Positions 7,688 to 18,112 are shown, counted from the stretch's first letter. The stretch: DNA of 58,378 bases from Deltaproteobacteria bacterium (GCA_025363655.1 JANYDK010000041.1:1-58378); one strand, 5' to 3'. The notes: generated by a model from the letters alone, not told the origin. Made by a program: numbers and translations.

Positions 7688-7698
7688 GCGCGGCCATC

Positions 7699-7827
7699 AT
7701 GGCCTCCCCGCAAAATTCCGTAGTCCGCAACAGGCAAAAGCGTCGTCGTACCAAGCAGCTCGCCCAATGGCGCGAGAAGCAAGAGGCGACGAAGGTCGAG
7801 ACCGCGGCCACGCCCGCCAAGAAGTAA
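7699..7827 (+). CDS. Small basic protein, 42 aa
   Basis: A short ORF beginning MASPQNSVVRNRQKRRRTKQ and ending AATPAKK. It is strongly basic (RQKRRRTK core) with a polar helix-forming middle (LAQWREKQEA) and a short Ala/Pro/Lys tail, so it could bind nucleic acid or the ribosome. The start has a TAnnnT hexamer upstream, codon use is normal for the region, and the stop is 5 bp before the next gene, all of which support it being real. No family is recognised with certainty. Confidence 0.65.
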   Translation: MASPQNSVVRNRQKRRRTKQLAQWREKQEATKVETAATPAKK

Positions 7828-7832
7828 CGCCG

Positions 7833-8558
7833 ATGGCGCATCGTCCCGCGAGGCTCTGGTCCTTCGCGGCGGCTGTTGCGCTTTCGCTCGTTCTGCAGCC
7901 CGCCGCGAGCGCTCCGGCGGGCGAAGGCGTTTTTGTCCCGCCCAACTATGCCGTCGCCACGTCCATCGTCGGCGCCTACCTGGTGAGCGGCACCGAACCT
8001 GGCGGTGCCCCCGAACCGGCAGGCAAAGCGACGATCACGCGCGTCGGCTCGGGCGAAGTCTATCGGCTCGCCGAGGTGGTCGGTACCACGAACGTCGAGG
8101 CGATCTGCCTCCGACGCGACACCCTCCTCGGCTGCGGCTGGTCGAGCGGACGGCCAGTCGGGGTCGCCGTCTACGACCTCGGAAGCAACGGGTTCGAGGG
8201 CACGACGCTCTACCCCGGCGCGACGAGCCCCTCCGTCGAGCGATTGCACGGTGACCCGACAGCGCTAGGCGATTTCAAGCTCCAGGGCGTTCGTCCGAGC
8301 GGTGAAGCCTACGACGGCATCGTCACCATGATCGCCGGCACGGCCGGGGTTCATCGCGGCATTTGGTCGATATCCGGCGGCTTTTTCGCCGTCGGCTTCG
8401 GATTGCGCGACGGTAGCAGCCTCGTTTTCGGCCTCAACGGCGAGGGAAGCTGCGGGGTCGTCGAGTACCGCATCCACCCCACAGGCGTGCTCGAAGGGCG
8501 CTGGGTCGATCCCCTCCGAGGGGCCGACGTCGGGACGGAGCGGTTGACGCGGCTCTGA
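7833..8558 (+). CDS. Secreted protein of unknown function, 241 aa
   Basis: Unrecognised. The ATG at 7833, 5 bp after the small basic protein stop, gives a clean signal peptide (LWSFAAAVALSLVLQPAASA). The mature part consists of Gly-rich beta segments in two similar halves: VGAYLVSGTEPGG...ITRVGSGEVYRL...EAICLRRDTLLGCGW and later FKLQGVRPSGEAYDG...RGIWSISGGFFAVGF. A Cys pair (CLRRDTLLGC) may form a disulfide. No catalytic motif is seen. It is likely translated with the 42-residue gene; the TPR gene 78 bp downstream has its own candidate promoter. Confidence 0.72.
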   Translation: MAHRPARLWSFAAAVALSLVLQPAASAPAGEGVFVPPNYAVATSIVGAYLVSGTEPGGAPEPAGKATITRVGSGEVYRLAEVVGTTNVEAICLRRDTLLGCGWSSGRPVGVAVYDLGSNGFEGTTLYPGATSPSVERLHGDPTALGDFKLQGVRPSGEAYDGIVTMIAGTAGVHRGIWSISGGFFAVGFGLRDGSSLVFGLNGEGSCGVVEYRIHPTGVLEGRWVDPLRGADVGTERLTRL

Positions 8559-8616
8559 GCCGTTGCGCACTCCCTCACACCCAAAATCATCCGCGCGGCC
8601 TTCCCGCGATTCCCTC

Positions 8617-8622
8617 TACACT
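8617..8622 (+). promoter_or_regulatory. TACACT, candidate -10 box of the giant TPR gene
   Basis: It lies 14 nt before the ATG at 8637; no Shine-Dalgarno is present between. Confidence 0.38.
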
Positions 8623-8636
8623 CGCTCGCACTCCCC

Positions 8637-11600
8637 ATGAGCAAGAGGCCGAGGAAGTCTCGCCCGCCGCCCGGCGATGGCGATGCCCCGTTGAGCGAAG
8701 GCGCTGTGGAGTCGACGATCAGCGAGCCGCCGCCCTCGGCGCCGCCGACCGATGCGTTCGGCGCAGCGCTGCATGCTGCGAAGTACGCGCCGGAGAACGA
8801 CGACTTCTGGGAGGACGTCGAAGAGAAGGCGCGCGATGCCGATCGTCCCGACGACATTGCCGCCGCGTATCGCTTCGCGCTTCGCAAGGCCACCGATCCG
8901 AGCGTGATTTCCCGACTCGGACAGCGTGCGGTGCGTTTCCACGACGAGTGGTTCGAGGACGCTGCGCCGCTCGCCGAGGTGCTGCTGCGCGTGGTCGACG
9001 TCGACACGACTGCCCTCTGGGCGCACGACCGACTGGTGATGCTCTACACGGTGGCGTCGCGCTGGGACGACCTCCTCGCGCTCTACGATCGTGCGCTCGT
9101 CGCCGAGACCGAGAAGCTCCGTCGCATGCAGCTGCTCGACGAGGCGGCGCACGTCGCCAAGGACTTCGCGGCGCAGCCCGATCGCGCGATCGCCTATCTG
9201 CAGCAACTCCTCATTCTCAAGCCGACCGATGCGCAGCTCGCGACCTCGCTCGAGCGCTTGTTCGAGCGGCAAAAACGGCATCGCGACCTCGTCGAGCTCT
9301 GGACCTCGCGACTGCCGGTGCTCCCACGCGATGGCAAGCTCGCGATGCGATCGCGCATCGCCTCGGCGTGGCTCGAGAAGCTCGACGATCCGGCGCAGGC
9401 GCTGGCAGCCATCGAAGCGCTCATCCCGGACGATCCTCACGACACCTACGTCTGCAAGCTCCTCGAGAAGATCGTCGCCGCGAAGTCGACGAAGCCGGCC
9501 GACAAGCGCAGCGCCATCGCCCTCCTCAAAGAGCGCTACACGACGCAGAAGAAGGGCGCCGAGGTCGTGCGCGTCCTCCAAATCGCCCTCGACACCGACG
9601 ACGTCGGCGAGAAGCGAACGGCGCTCGACGAATTGGCTACGCGCCTCGTCGAGCTCGGGCAACCCGAGCGCGCGATCGAGCACGTGGCGGCTCTTCTCCT
9701 CCTCGATCCGGCGGCAGCGGACGCGACGGCGACGCGCGGGCGAATGCTCGATCTCGCCGATCGCAGCGGTCGTCACGATCGTTATGCAGAAGCGGTCACG
9801 GCGGCTGCTGGTGCTTCTGCCGATCGAGGGGCACGTCTCACGTTGCTCGTCGAGGCGGCACGGGTTCGCGCCGACGTGCTCGCCGACGAGGCCGCGGCCA
9901 TCGATCTCTACGCGCAGGCGCTCGAGCTCGGCGGGGACTCCGAGACCAACCTCGCGGTCGCGCGCCGGCTCGAACAGCTCCTCGCGCACCAAGGTCGCAC
10001 CCTCGAGCAACTCGACGTCTTGGAGAAGCTCGCGCTCCTCGAGCCCGATGCGGCCGAGCGACGGACGACGGCGGGACGCGCGGCGAACCTCGCGACGCAG
10101 CTGCAACAGCACGATCGGGCGCTCGTCTCGTGGGCGCGTCGGCTCGAGCTCGATCCGCGCGATCTCGAGGCGCTCGACGCCACCATCGAGATTCTCGAGC
10201 AGACGGCCAACTGGGAGGCGCTGCTCACGGCATTGCGGCGTCGCGCCGACGCTCGTGAAGACGACGGAGGTCGCCGAGGTGATCTCGCGCGCATCGCTCG
10301 CGTTTCGGCTGAGCGTCTCGGCAAGCCGGACGTCGCGATCGCCGGTTGGCGGGAAATCGAGATGACGTTCGGGCCCGACGCCGAGTCGGTCGACGCGCTC
10401 GCCGAGCTGCTCGCTGGCGGCGGTCGGTTCGCCGAGCTCGTCGCCCACCTCGGCGCCGCGGAAGGGCGCGCGACCGAGCCGCTCCGCCGCGCTGCCCTGC
10501 TCTTCCGCCTCGGCGAAGTCCATCGCTCACACCTCGCCGAGCCTTCGCGCGCGGTCGGACGTTATGCCGAGGCCCTCGCGCTCGATTCATCGCACGCCGG
10601 GGCGCGTGCGGGGCTGCTCGCGCTCCTCGACGATCGCGTCGAAGATCCCTCTGACGTGAGCGCGGCCGAAGCCCTCGCTCGTGCGTTCCACGCCACCGGC
10701 GAATGGCAGAAGACGCTCGAGATCCTCGAGCACCGCCTGGCGCACGCGGAGAACGACAAGGCACGCACCGCGATCCTGCTCGAGGCTGCGACGCTCGAAG
10801 AAGAGCGCGCCGGTGATCGCGCTGCGGCGCTCACCTCGGTGTGTCGCGCTTTTCCCCTGGCGCCTGCGGACGCACACATCGAGATCGAGCTGCTTCGTCT
10901 CGCCTCACGCACCGATGGCTGGACGCAGGTCGTCGACGCCTATCGACGCGCCATTCCGCACGCCGCCGGGGACGCTGCACGGGTCGCCGCCTTGCGGATG
11001 CGACAAGGTAGCATCCTCGAAGAGCACCTCGGGGACTCGAATGCTGCTCTCGCTGCGTTCACCCCGGTCCACGAGGCCTTTGCCGACGACGTCGACGCCG
11101 CCATCGCGGTCGTTCGAGTCGCGGCGCGCGTCGGGCTTTGGGACGTCGTCGCACGCGCGCTCGTCACGTCGGCGCGCGCCCGGATGATCCTCGAAACGGC
11201 GCTGGTGAATGCGGTAGAGACGGCCGCGGAGGCGTCCCTCGCCTGGGATGCCGCGACCAGCGCGCTCGCCGTGGCGGTCGTCTCGACGCAGAACGAGCTC
11301 CAGCCTCGCCTCGCCCGGGAGCTCGAGACGCAGGTCGCGCTCTGGCACCGCGATCGACGCTCCGATCCAGACGCTGCCGAGATGGCGTTGGCGCGCGCCG
11401 TGTCGCACGACGAATCCGATGCGGCGACGTTGCAGATGCTCGCTGTCCTGCAACGCCGTTCGCCCGGCAAGCCGCTATTGGCAACGTTGCTCAGGCTCGC
11501 CGACGCGAGCACGGGCGACCTCGGCGTCCTCTACGAGGCCGCGGTGACCGCGCTCGACGATCTCGCCGACGTCGCTCAAGGGTCGCAAATTCTCGAGCGA

Positions 11601-14600
11601 TTGTTGCGAAACGCGGGCGATCGATGGCGCGCGCAGCAGGCGCTGCCGACCCTGCCGCCGACCTCCGGACCGAGGACCTCCGATGGCCGCGCGCCGACCG
11701 CCGAGTCGCTCTCGACGTGGGCGCTCGATCGACTCGTCGGCATCGAGCTCGAGGCGCAACGTTTCGAGAGAGCGATCGACCTCCTGGTCGAGTACGCCAA
11801 GCTCCCCTTCACCACGCAGCGATCACGAGCGCTGCGCAGCCGCGCGGCAGGCATCGCCGCGGGCGAGCTCGGCGATCCGGCGAGTGCCATCGAGCTCTAC
11901 CGCGGCCTCCTCGAAGAGGACGCGAAGGACAGGGATTCCATCGCGCAGCTCGGCGGTCTCTACCGCGCGACCCAGCGAGCGGCCGATCTCGGCGGCCTCC
12001 TCCGTCACGAGCTCGCGCTCGAGGAAGAGCTCGACAAGCGCCTCGCCATTCGGCTCGAGCTGGCGCAGGTCCTCGGCGACGTCGGCGATCGCGACGCACG
12101 ACTCGCCGCGCTCCGCGAAAACCTCGACGAACGCGCGGGCGATCCGCTCTCGATCGTCGCGCTGACCGCGTTGCTCGAGGCCGAAGCCGAGCACGTCACC
12201 CTCGCCAATCTCCTCACCGAGCAGGCCCTGCGGCTGGAATCGAAGGATGATTCCCACGCAGCAGCGCAGCTCTGGGCCCGCGTGGCTACGCTCGCCGAAG
12301 TGCGGCTCCGCGACACCGATCGGGCGCTCGCATCGCTCCGTCGCGTCGTTGCTCTCGAGGTGACGCTCGACGCGCTCGACGCACTCGCACGTCTACATGG
12401 TGCGCGGGGCGAACACGCGATCGCCGTGGAATGGCTTGAAAAAAGGCTCGCAGGCACACCGGAGGCCGATCGCGCCTCGACGGTCGTGCATCTCGGGGAG
12501 GCCTTTCTCGCGATGGGCGAGCATGCCCGTGCGCTCTCGACGCTCGAGGCCGCGCTCGAAGCCTCGCCCGCCGCGGCCGACGTCCGAGACGTGCTCGGAC
12601 GCATCCATCGCGACGCCAGTGAATGGACGGCGCTCGCGGCATTGCTGGAAGACGGCACACGGCATGCGACCGATGACGGCGTCCGCCTGGCCTATCTCCG
12701 CGAAGCGGCCGAGATTCGGCAGCGTCGACTGGAGGACGCGGCCGGCGCGATTCCGCTCCTCGAAGAAGCGGCCCGACTCGCGCCCAAGGAGCGCGGCGTT
12801 CGTGCGGCGCTCGCCGAAGCGTTGCGCGTCGCCGGTCGCCTCGACGAAGCGCGCGCGCTGCTCGATCAAATCATCGAAGAATACGGGCGACGACGTCCGC
12901 CGGAGCGCGCGCAAGTGCACGTGCAGCTGGCGCAGGTGGCCGAAGCGAAGGGTGATCTCGCCGACGCACTGGCGCAACTCGAGCTCGCATCGAGCATGGA
13001 CATGGGCCACGTGCGCACGCTGCGCATGCTCGGCATCGTCGCTCGTCGCGCCAACGATCTATCGCGCGCCGAGCGTGCCTACCGTGGGCTCCTCATCGTC
13101 GTACGTCGTCCGGCGGCGGCCGCAGAAGCCGGGCTCGGACCGGCGGAGGTGCTCTTCGAACTCTACCGCATCGCCACCGATTTGCAGCAGCCGGACCGCG
13201 CCCACGAGACGCTCGAATCGGCCTTCGACGCCGCCGCGCAGAGCGAAGAGGACGCGACGCGGCTCACCGCCGTCCTCCGCCTCCACGGCGAGGACGAGCT
13301 GCTCCTCCGCGCGCTGAAGACGCGACTGCAGACGGTGCAAGATCCGGCGACCGTCGCCGAAGTGCTCGGTGAGATCAGCACCATCTCCGAGCGCCTCGGA
13401 CGAGTCGACGACGCGATGGAAGCGGTGACGCGCGCGCTCGAACAGATGCCGACCTCGTCGCCTCTGCACGAGGCTGCGCGTGCGCTCGCCGAGCGTGCCG
13501 GTCGCGTCGCCAGCTACGCCGATTTGCTCGAAGACCTCGCCGAGCGCGCACAGGCCGCCGGCGAATCGAGCGCCGCCGCCGATCTACTCCTGCGACTCGG
13601 CGCAATGCGGGAGACCGAGGGGCGCGTGGCCGACGCGGCCGCTGCCTTCGAGCTTGCGGAAACGACGGGTGAACGTCCGGCGGCGGCGCTCCGTGCGCTC
13701 GATCGTCTCTATACGAGCCTCGGCGAACGCGACAAGCTCGAGCGCGTGCTTCGAGCGCGCACGCAGCACGACGACGACGAGCCGGCGGAGAAGACCGACG
13801 CGCTCTATCGACTGGCCGAGCTGCTCTTGCGCGAAGCGGGCACCGCCGACGATGGCGCCGAGATGTTGGCGTGGGCGATCGATCGCGATCCTCAGCTGCC
13901 CCGCGCGGCGACGATGCTCGCGCGCGATCCGTCGCCATCCGCCAAGGTGGCGGCGCTCTTCGAGCGTGTCGCTCGTGCGTCGTCCGACGAGGCTCTGCTC
14001 CTGGACGCTCTCGAGCGACGAGCTCAACACGGCGACGCGACGCAGGACCTGCTCCGTGAAGCGGTCGAGGTCGCGGTCAAGCTGGAGGACGCACGCGCCG
14101 AGAAACTGCTCGCGCGGGCGGTGGCGCTCTCCCAATCGGGCGACGGCAGTCCGGCCGATGGCGTCTGGGCGCTCTCGGGGCTCGCCGAAAGGGCGAAAGC
14201 ACGAGGTCTTCACCTGGTCGCCGTCGAGCATCTGCGGAAGGCGGCGCAGGCCTCGGAGGGTTCGGGCGAAGGCGTCGCCCTCGCGCTCGAAGCGGCAGCG
14301 CTCGCCGCGGGCCCGGCGGAGAACCCGCGTCTCGCGGCCGAGCTCTACGAAGAGCTGCGCGCGCGCGATCCCGGCGATCGTAACGTCTGGCAACCGCTCC
14401 TGACCATCTACCGCACGCTCGGTGAGCGCGCGCGCGTCGATGCGCTCATCGCCGAGACGGTGGAATCGGTCTCCGACGCGACCGAGCGCAACGTGCTTCG
14501 TGTCGAACGCGCGCGTCTCCTCCTCGGCGAGGACGGTCGTCGGGAAGACGCCGTCGCCGCGCTGCGCGAGATCCTCGACGAGGACGCCGAGCACAAAGAA

Positions 14601-16526
14601 GCGACCGACCTGCTCTCCGAGGTACTGGAGAAGGACGGTCGACGCGACGAGCTCGCCGACCTCCTCTCGAGGCAACTCGACGCCGCCCGCAGTCGCGACG
14701 ATCTCCCGGCAATCGTGGCGCTTTCGCTGCGGCTCGGCGCGCTCCTCGGGGCCGCTCGTCGCGAAGAGGCGATGGACGTCTACCGTGCGGCCAGCGGCAC
14801 CGTCGACAACCGCGACGTCTTGCGGGCGCTCGTGGGGCTCTTCGTCGACGCCGACGACGCCAACGATCGCGCCGACACCATGGAACGACTCTTGGTGCTC
14901 GAGGATGGGGACGAAGCCGGCGCGCTCTCGCTCCGACTGGTGAGCATCCGTCGCTCCCTCGAAGACGAAGAGGGCGCGACACGTGCACTGGAAATCGGCT
15001 TCCGCGCCGCGCCGCACGTCACCGCGGTGCGTGAGCAGCTCGAGCGGCTCTACGACGAGCGGGCGGCGTACGAGAAGCTCGCCGACATGATCGTCCACGA
15101 CGGCATGAGGCGCGCGGACAAGAAGGCGGGCGTCGCCAGGCTGCGCGAAGCGGCGAAAATTCAGGCCGAACGTCTCGAGAGCACGATCGCCGCGGCGACG
15201 ACGCTGGAACGAGCGCGCGAGCTCGCACCCGACGACGTGCCGCTCCTCTGTGACTTCGCGCGCATGTGCGAGGCCGCGGGTGATCCCCGACGAGGCGTCG
15301 CTGCGATCAGCGCGTTCCTCGACTCCCACAAGACGTCGAACGTCGTCCGCGTCATGCTCCTCCAGCTGCGCGCCGATTTGCATGGCAAGAGCAACGACGT
15401 CGCCGCCGCGGTCGAAGATCTCGAGGCCGCATATGCGCTCGCGGGGCGAAGCGTCGCTGGCGAGCTCGCCACCGCGCTCGATGCACGACGACACGCCGCG
15501 GCGAGCGCTCGCGACACGGAGACCGAGCGTCACGCGACGATGCGGCTCGTCGAGATCTTCACCGCAATGAACGAGCCTCGCGCCTCCGAAGTGCTCGGCG
15601 AGTGGATCGAGCGCGATCCGGGCGACTTGCAGGCGTTACGGCTGCTCGCGGCGATCCAGGTCAAGGCCAGTGACTGGGCGGGGGCGACGGGTACCTACGG
15701 GCGCATCGTCGAGCGCGAACGGGGCGAACCGCAAATCGAGGCCGCCCTCGAGTTGGCGAAGGCGGCGACCAGCGCCGGAATGCCCGACGCCGCGCGTCCA
15801 GGGCTCGAGCGCGCGTTCTACGCCAACCCCGAAAGCGTGCAGCTGCGCCTTTCGCTGCGCGAGATCTACACCGCGAGCGGGGCCCTCGCCGAGCTCGCGC
15901 GGCTCGCGCTGACCGAGGCCGAGCACGCCGACAACGACGACTTGCGCTTCGAGCGAAGCCTCGAGGCGGGTGATTTGCTGCTCCAAGCGGGTGATCTCGC
16001 CAGTGCGATTCCGCCACTCGAGCTCGCGGTCCGTCTTCGCCCGGCCCACCACGACGCGACGCTGCTCCTCGCCGATGCGCATACCGTCAGTGGAAATGTC
16101 GACGAGGCTATGGCGCTGCTCGTGCCCGCGATCGATCGCCACAAGGGCAAGCGCTCACGTGAAGCGGCCGCGCTGATGCACCGCATGGCCCGCGCGGCCA
16201 ACGCGGGTGGCGGTCACGACGTCGAGCTCTCGTGGCTGCAGAAGGCGCTCGACGCCGACATGCAGAACGGACAAGTCGCCTCCGAGCTCGCCGAGGTGGC
16301 GATGGAGCTGCGACATTGGGAAATCGCGCTCAAGGCGCTGAAGGCGGTCACCCTCCTCAAGACCCCAGGGCCGATGTCGAAGGCGATGGCGAACCTGCGT
16401 CAAGGGATGATCGCTCACCAAACGGGCGACGCCCGACGAGCCGTCGTCCTCGCCAAGACCGCGCTCGCACAAGACCCGAAGCTGACCGAAGCGGCCGAGT
16501 TCCTCAAGCGAATCGGCGGCGGCTAG
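8637..16526 (+). CDS. Giant tetratricopeptide-repeat protein, 2629 aa
   Basis: A single open frame of 7.9 kb. After a Pro-rich N-terminus (about 1-45) the whole protein is helical TPR/SEL-like repeat sequence, with recurring signatures such as AIDLYAQALELGG, RALVSWARRLELDPRDLEAL, AVGRYAEALALDSSHAGAR and AIPPLELAVRLRPAHHDATL. There is no signal peptide, membrane helix or enzymatic motif, so it is expected to be a cytoplasmic scaffold. Composition is dominated by Ala, Leu, Arg, Glu and Asp, and the frame is uninterrupted. Very large TPR proteins of this kind are common in Polyangia but their partners are unknown. It ends 20 bp before the convergent outer-membrane protein gene. Confidence 0.92.
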   Translation: MSKRPRKSRPPPGDGDAPLSEGAVESTISEPPPSAPPTDAFGAALHAAKYAPENDDFWEDVEEKARDADRPDDIAAAYRFALRKATDPSVISRLGQRAVRFHDEWFEDAAPLAEVLLRVVDVDTTALWAHDRLVMLYTVASRWDDLLALYDRALVAETEKLRRMQLLDEAAHVAKDFAAQPDRAIAYLQQLLILKPTDAQLATSLERLFERQKRHRDLVELWTSRLPVLPRDGKLAMRSRIASAWLEKLDDPAQALAAIEALIPDDPHDTYVCKLLEKIVAAKSTKPADKRSAIALLKERYTTQKKGAEVVRVLQIALDTDDVGEKRTALDELATRLVELGQPERAIEHVAALLLLDPAAADATATRGRMLDLADRSGRHDRYAEAVTAAAGASADRGARLTLLVEAARVRADVLADEAAAIDLYAQALELGGDSETNLAVARRLEQLLAHQGRTLEQLDVLEKLALLEPDAAERRTTAGRAANLATQLQQHDRALVSWARRLELDPRDLEALDATIEILEQTANWEALLTALRRRADAREDDGGRRGDLARIARVSAERLGKPDVAIAGWREIEMTFGPDAESVDALAELLAGGGRFAELVAHLGAAEGRATEPLRRAALLFRLGEVHRSHLAEPSRAVGRYAEALALDSSHAGARAGLLALLDDRVEDPSDVSAAEALARAFHATGEWQKTLEILEHRLAHAENDKARTAILLEAATLEEERAGDRAAALTSVCRAFPLAPADAHIEIELLRLASRTDGWTQVVDAYRRAIPHAAGDAARVAALRMRQGSILEEHLGDSNAALAAFTPVHEAFADDVDAAIAVVRVAARVGLWDVVARALVTSARARMILETALVNAVETAAEASLAWDAATSALAVAVVSTQNELQPRLARELETQVALWHRDRRSDPDAAEMALARAVSHDESDAATLQMLAVLQRRSPGKPLLATLLRLADASTGDLGVLYEAAVTALDDLADVAQGSQILERLLRNAGDRWRAQQALPTLPPTSGPRTSDGRAPTAESLSTWALDRLVGIELEAQRFERAIDLLVEYAKLPFTTQRSRALRSRAAGIAAGELGDPASAIELYRGLLEEDAKDRDSIAQLGGLYRATQRAADLGGLLRHELALEEELDKRLAIRLELAQVLGDVGDRDARLAALRENLDERAGDPLSIVALTALLEAEAEHVTLANLLTEQALRLESKDDSHAAAQLWARVATLAEVRLRDTDRALASLRRVVALEVTLDALDALARLHGARGEHAIAVEWLEKRLAGTPEADRASTVVHLGEAFLAMGEHARALSTLEAALEASPAAADVRDVLGRIHRDASEWTALAALLEDGTRHATDDGVRLAYLREAAEIRQRRLEDAAGAIPLLEEAARLAPKERGVRAALAEALRVAGRLDEARALLDQIIEEYGRRRPPERAQVHVQLAQVAEAKGDLADALAQLELASSMDMGHVRTLRMLGIVARRANDLSRAERAYRGLLIVVRRPAAAAEAGLGPAEVLFELYRIATDLQQPDRAHETLESAFDAAAQSEEDATRLTAVLRLHGEDELLLRALKTRLQTVQDPATVAEVLGEISTISERLGRVDDAMEAVTRALEQMPTSSPLHEAARALAERAGRVASYADLLEDLAERAQAAGESSAAADLLLRLGAMRETEGRVADAAAAFELAETTGERPAAALRALDRLYTSLGERDKLERVLRARTQHDDDEPAEKTDALYRLAELLLREAGTADDGAEMLAWAIDRDPQLPRAATMLARDPSPSAKVAALFERVARASSDEALLLDALERRAQHGDATQDLLREAVEVAVKLEDARAEKLLARAVALSQSGDGSPADGVWALSGLAERAKARGLHLVAVEHLRKAAQASEGSGEGVALALEAAALAAGPAENPRLAAELYEELRARDPGDRNVWQPLLTIYRTLGERARVDALIAETVESVSDATERNVLRVERARLLLGEDGRREDAVAALREILDEDAEHKEATDLLSEVLEKDGRRDELADLLSRQLDAARSRDDLPAIVALSLRLGALLGAARREEAMDVYRAASGTVDNRDVLRALVGLFVDADDANDRADTMERLLVLEDGDEAGALSLRLVSIRRSLEDEEGATRALEIGFRAAPHVTAVREQLERLYDERAAYEKLADMIVHDGMRRADKKAGVARLREAAKIQAERLESTIAAATTLERARELAPDDVPLLCDFARMCEAAGDPRRGVAAISAFLDSHKTSNVVRVMLLQLRADLHGKSNDVAAAVEDLEAAYALAGRSVAGELATALDARRHAAASARDTETERHATMRLVEIFTAMNEPRASEVLGEWIERDPGDLQALRLLAAIQVKASDWAGATGTYGRIVERERGEPQIEAALELAKAATSAGMPDAARPGLERAFYANPESVQLRLSLREIYTASGALAELARLALTEAEHADNDDLRFERSLEAGDLLLQAGDLASAIPPLELAVRLRPAHHDATLLLADAHTVSGNVDEAMALLVPAIDRHKGKRSREAAALMHRMARAANAGGGHDVELSWLQKALDADMQNGQVASELAEVAMELRHWEIALKALKAVTLLKTPGPMSKAMANLRQGMIAHQTGDARRAVVLAKTALAQDPKLTEAAEFLKRIGGG

Positions 16527-16546
16527 AAGAGCATCGATGGCGTCAC

Positions 16547-18067
16547 TCAAAGCTCGAGATCGAGCACCGCGCGGCCGAGGAAAATGGCGCCGCGAGAAGA
16601 GGTGCCCGTGTCACCGCTGGTGGTGACGAAGGTCGCCGCGTCGCCGACGAAGAGCGCGCCGAGCTCGAAACCGACGCGAACCGCGAAGACGTCGGCGAAA
16701 GGAAAACGCACGCGCGCGGAGAGGTCGACCTCGTGGCCGAGGAGGTGTCCGTGCCCGTCGCGGACGACGGCTTCGGTGTCGGCGCCCGCACGCCAGGCGA
16801 CGAGGTACCCGACGCGCACGTCGAGGCCCGGCGGCCGAATGCGAAGGACGAGCGGGCTCCAGAAGACAGTCCGCGCAATCGCGCCTTGAGAAGCGAAGGC
16901 GCGAGATCCATAACCTCCAGATGGATCGAATGGCACCGCGAGATCAGCTGCGCGCGCCGAGCGAAGGGCCTGCACTTGATCGAAGAGGATCATCCCCATC
17001 TTGTCGTCGGCGTTGAAGGTGAACGTGCGCGCGAGGCCGGCGCCGGGGTCGCCGAGAGCGGTGGCGAGGCCGAGATCGGTCTTGGCGGTGATTCGCGCGC
17101 GATCGTCGTCGTAGCGGAGCCTGAGGACGCCCCCGAGGGCGCGCACGCCATCGCCGTCTTTGCCTTGCGTGAGCGCGGCGCGATCGGTGCGACCGGCGAC
17201 GAAGGCGGCTTCGGCTTCGAGGCGAAGAAATTCTTTGTCGTCGCCAGCGAGGTTGAGCCGGGCGAACAGATCGCTCGTCACCGTCGTGGTGCGCACCGCC
17301 GCGGCGCCGTCAGGCACGGCGTCGCGATCGGCCGAGAGGATCTCGACGAGCCCGAGGCCGAAATCGGACGTGCCGGTGAGGAGCCCGAAGAGTCCGCGGA
17401 GCGCGCGATCGCCGCGCAGGAGATCGACGTGATCGTCGCGCACGACGACGTCGGCCGAGCCGAGCACCGAGAGGTTGCTCAGCCACTCGGGGGCGCGGAG
17501 CGAGCTGCCCCAGGGTCGATACGAGAGCGTGGCGCCGAGCCAGCGTGTGCCGAAACGACGGACGCCGAAGTCGGGTTCGCCCGCGCCATCGTGGAGCACG
17601 ACGCCGAGCCCGAAGTGCATCAGCTGCTCACCGATGCGGAGCTCGCCGTAAGGAATCGGCACGCTCAGATAGGCCGAGCGCAGCTGCAGGTAGCTGATGC
17701 CGAAGTGGCGATCGAGGCGAGCGCGGAGCGTTTGATCGTCGACCGAGCCGACGGTGGTGCGATTGCCGAGCGCGACGCCGTCGATCGCGTCGAGCTCCAT
17801 CGCGAAGCGAACCGAGTCGCCGAGCGCGAGGCGGCCGCCGAGTCGGAAACGCGTCTCGAGCCAGCCCGTCTGTCCCGACTTGGTGCCGGTGGCGTCGACG
17901 GCGAAGCTGGAGACTCCCGTCTCGCGCACGCGCATCCATGCGTAGACGTCGGCTTCCGGTGATTTGGCGACGTGCGGCGGATCCTCGCCGCCTTCGGCAT
18001 GCGCCGCCGCAAGAGAGCCGAGAAAGACGACGGCAGCAGCGGCGGCGGCGAACTCGAGGCGAATCAC
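16547..18067 (-). CDS. Outer-membrane beta-barrel protein, 506 aa
   Basis: The preferred start is a GTG read from 18067, giving a signal peptide (VIRLEFAAAAAAVVFLGSLAAAHA, cut before EGGE). The open frame extends farther upstream, but that part runs antisense to the kinase gene and lacks a start near the signal. The mature part is a series of amphipathic strands typical of alginate-export/porin-like barrels: GWLETRFRLGGRLALGDSVRFAMELDA, ISYLQLRSAYLSVPIPYGELRIGEQ and FADVFAVRVGFELGALF by position. It ends in Leu (VLDLEL) rather than an aromatic residue, a small deviation. It is divergent from the kinase at 18125 with only 57 bp between. Substrate unknown. Confidence 0.78.
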   Translation of the reverse strand: MIRLEFAAAAAAVVFLGSLAAAHAEGGEDPPHVAKSPEADVYAWMRVRETGVSSFAVDATGTKSGQTGWLETRFRLGGRLALGDSVRFAMELDAIDGVALGNRTTVGSVDDQTLRARLDRHFGISYLQLRSAYLSVPIPYGELRIGEQLMHFGLGVVLHDGAGEPDFGVRRFGTRWLGATLSYRPWGSSLRAPEWLSNLSVLGSADVVVRDDHVDLLRGDRALRGLFGLLTGTSDFGLGLVEILSADRDAVPDGAAAVRTTTVTSDLFARLNLAGDDKEFLRLEAEAAFVAGRTDRAALTQGKDGDGVRALGGVLRLRYDDDRARITAKTDLGLATALGDPGAGLARTFTFNADDKMGMILFDQVQALRSARAADLAVPFDPSGGYGSRAFASQGAIARTVFWSPLVLRIRPPGLDVRVGYLVAWRAGADTEAVVRDGHGHLLGHEVDLSARVRFPFADVFAVRVGFELGALFVGDAATFVTTSGDTGTSSRGAIFLGRAVLDLEL

Positions 18068-18112
18068 TGCACCAGGATCGGCTGCCCGAGCGCGCCTGTC
18101 ACCCCCCCGTGC

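Noticed and set aside
8616-10523. 635-codon minus-strand ORF
   Set aside because: Antisense shadow of the TPR gene start.
13584-15533. 649-codon minus-strand ORF
   Set aside because: Antisense to the TPR gene, with no recognisable domain or ribosome binding site.
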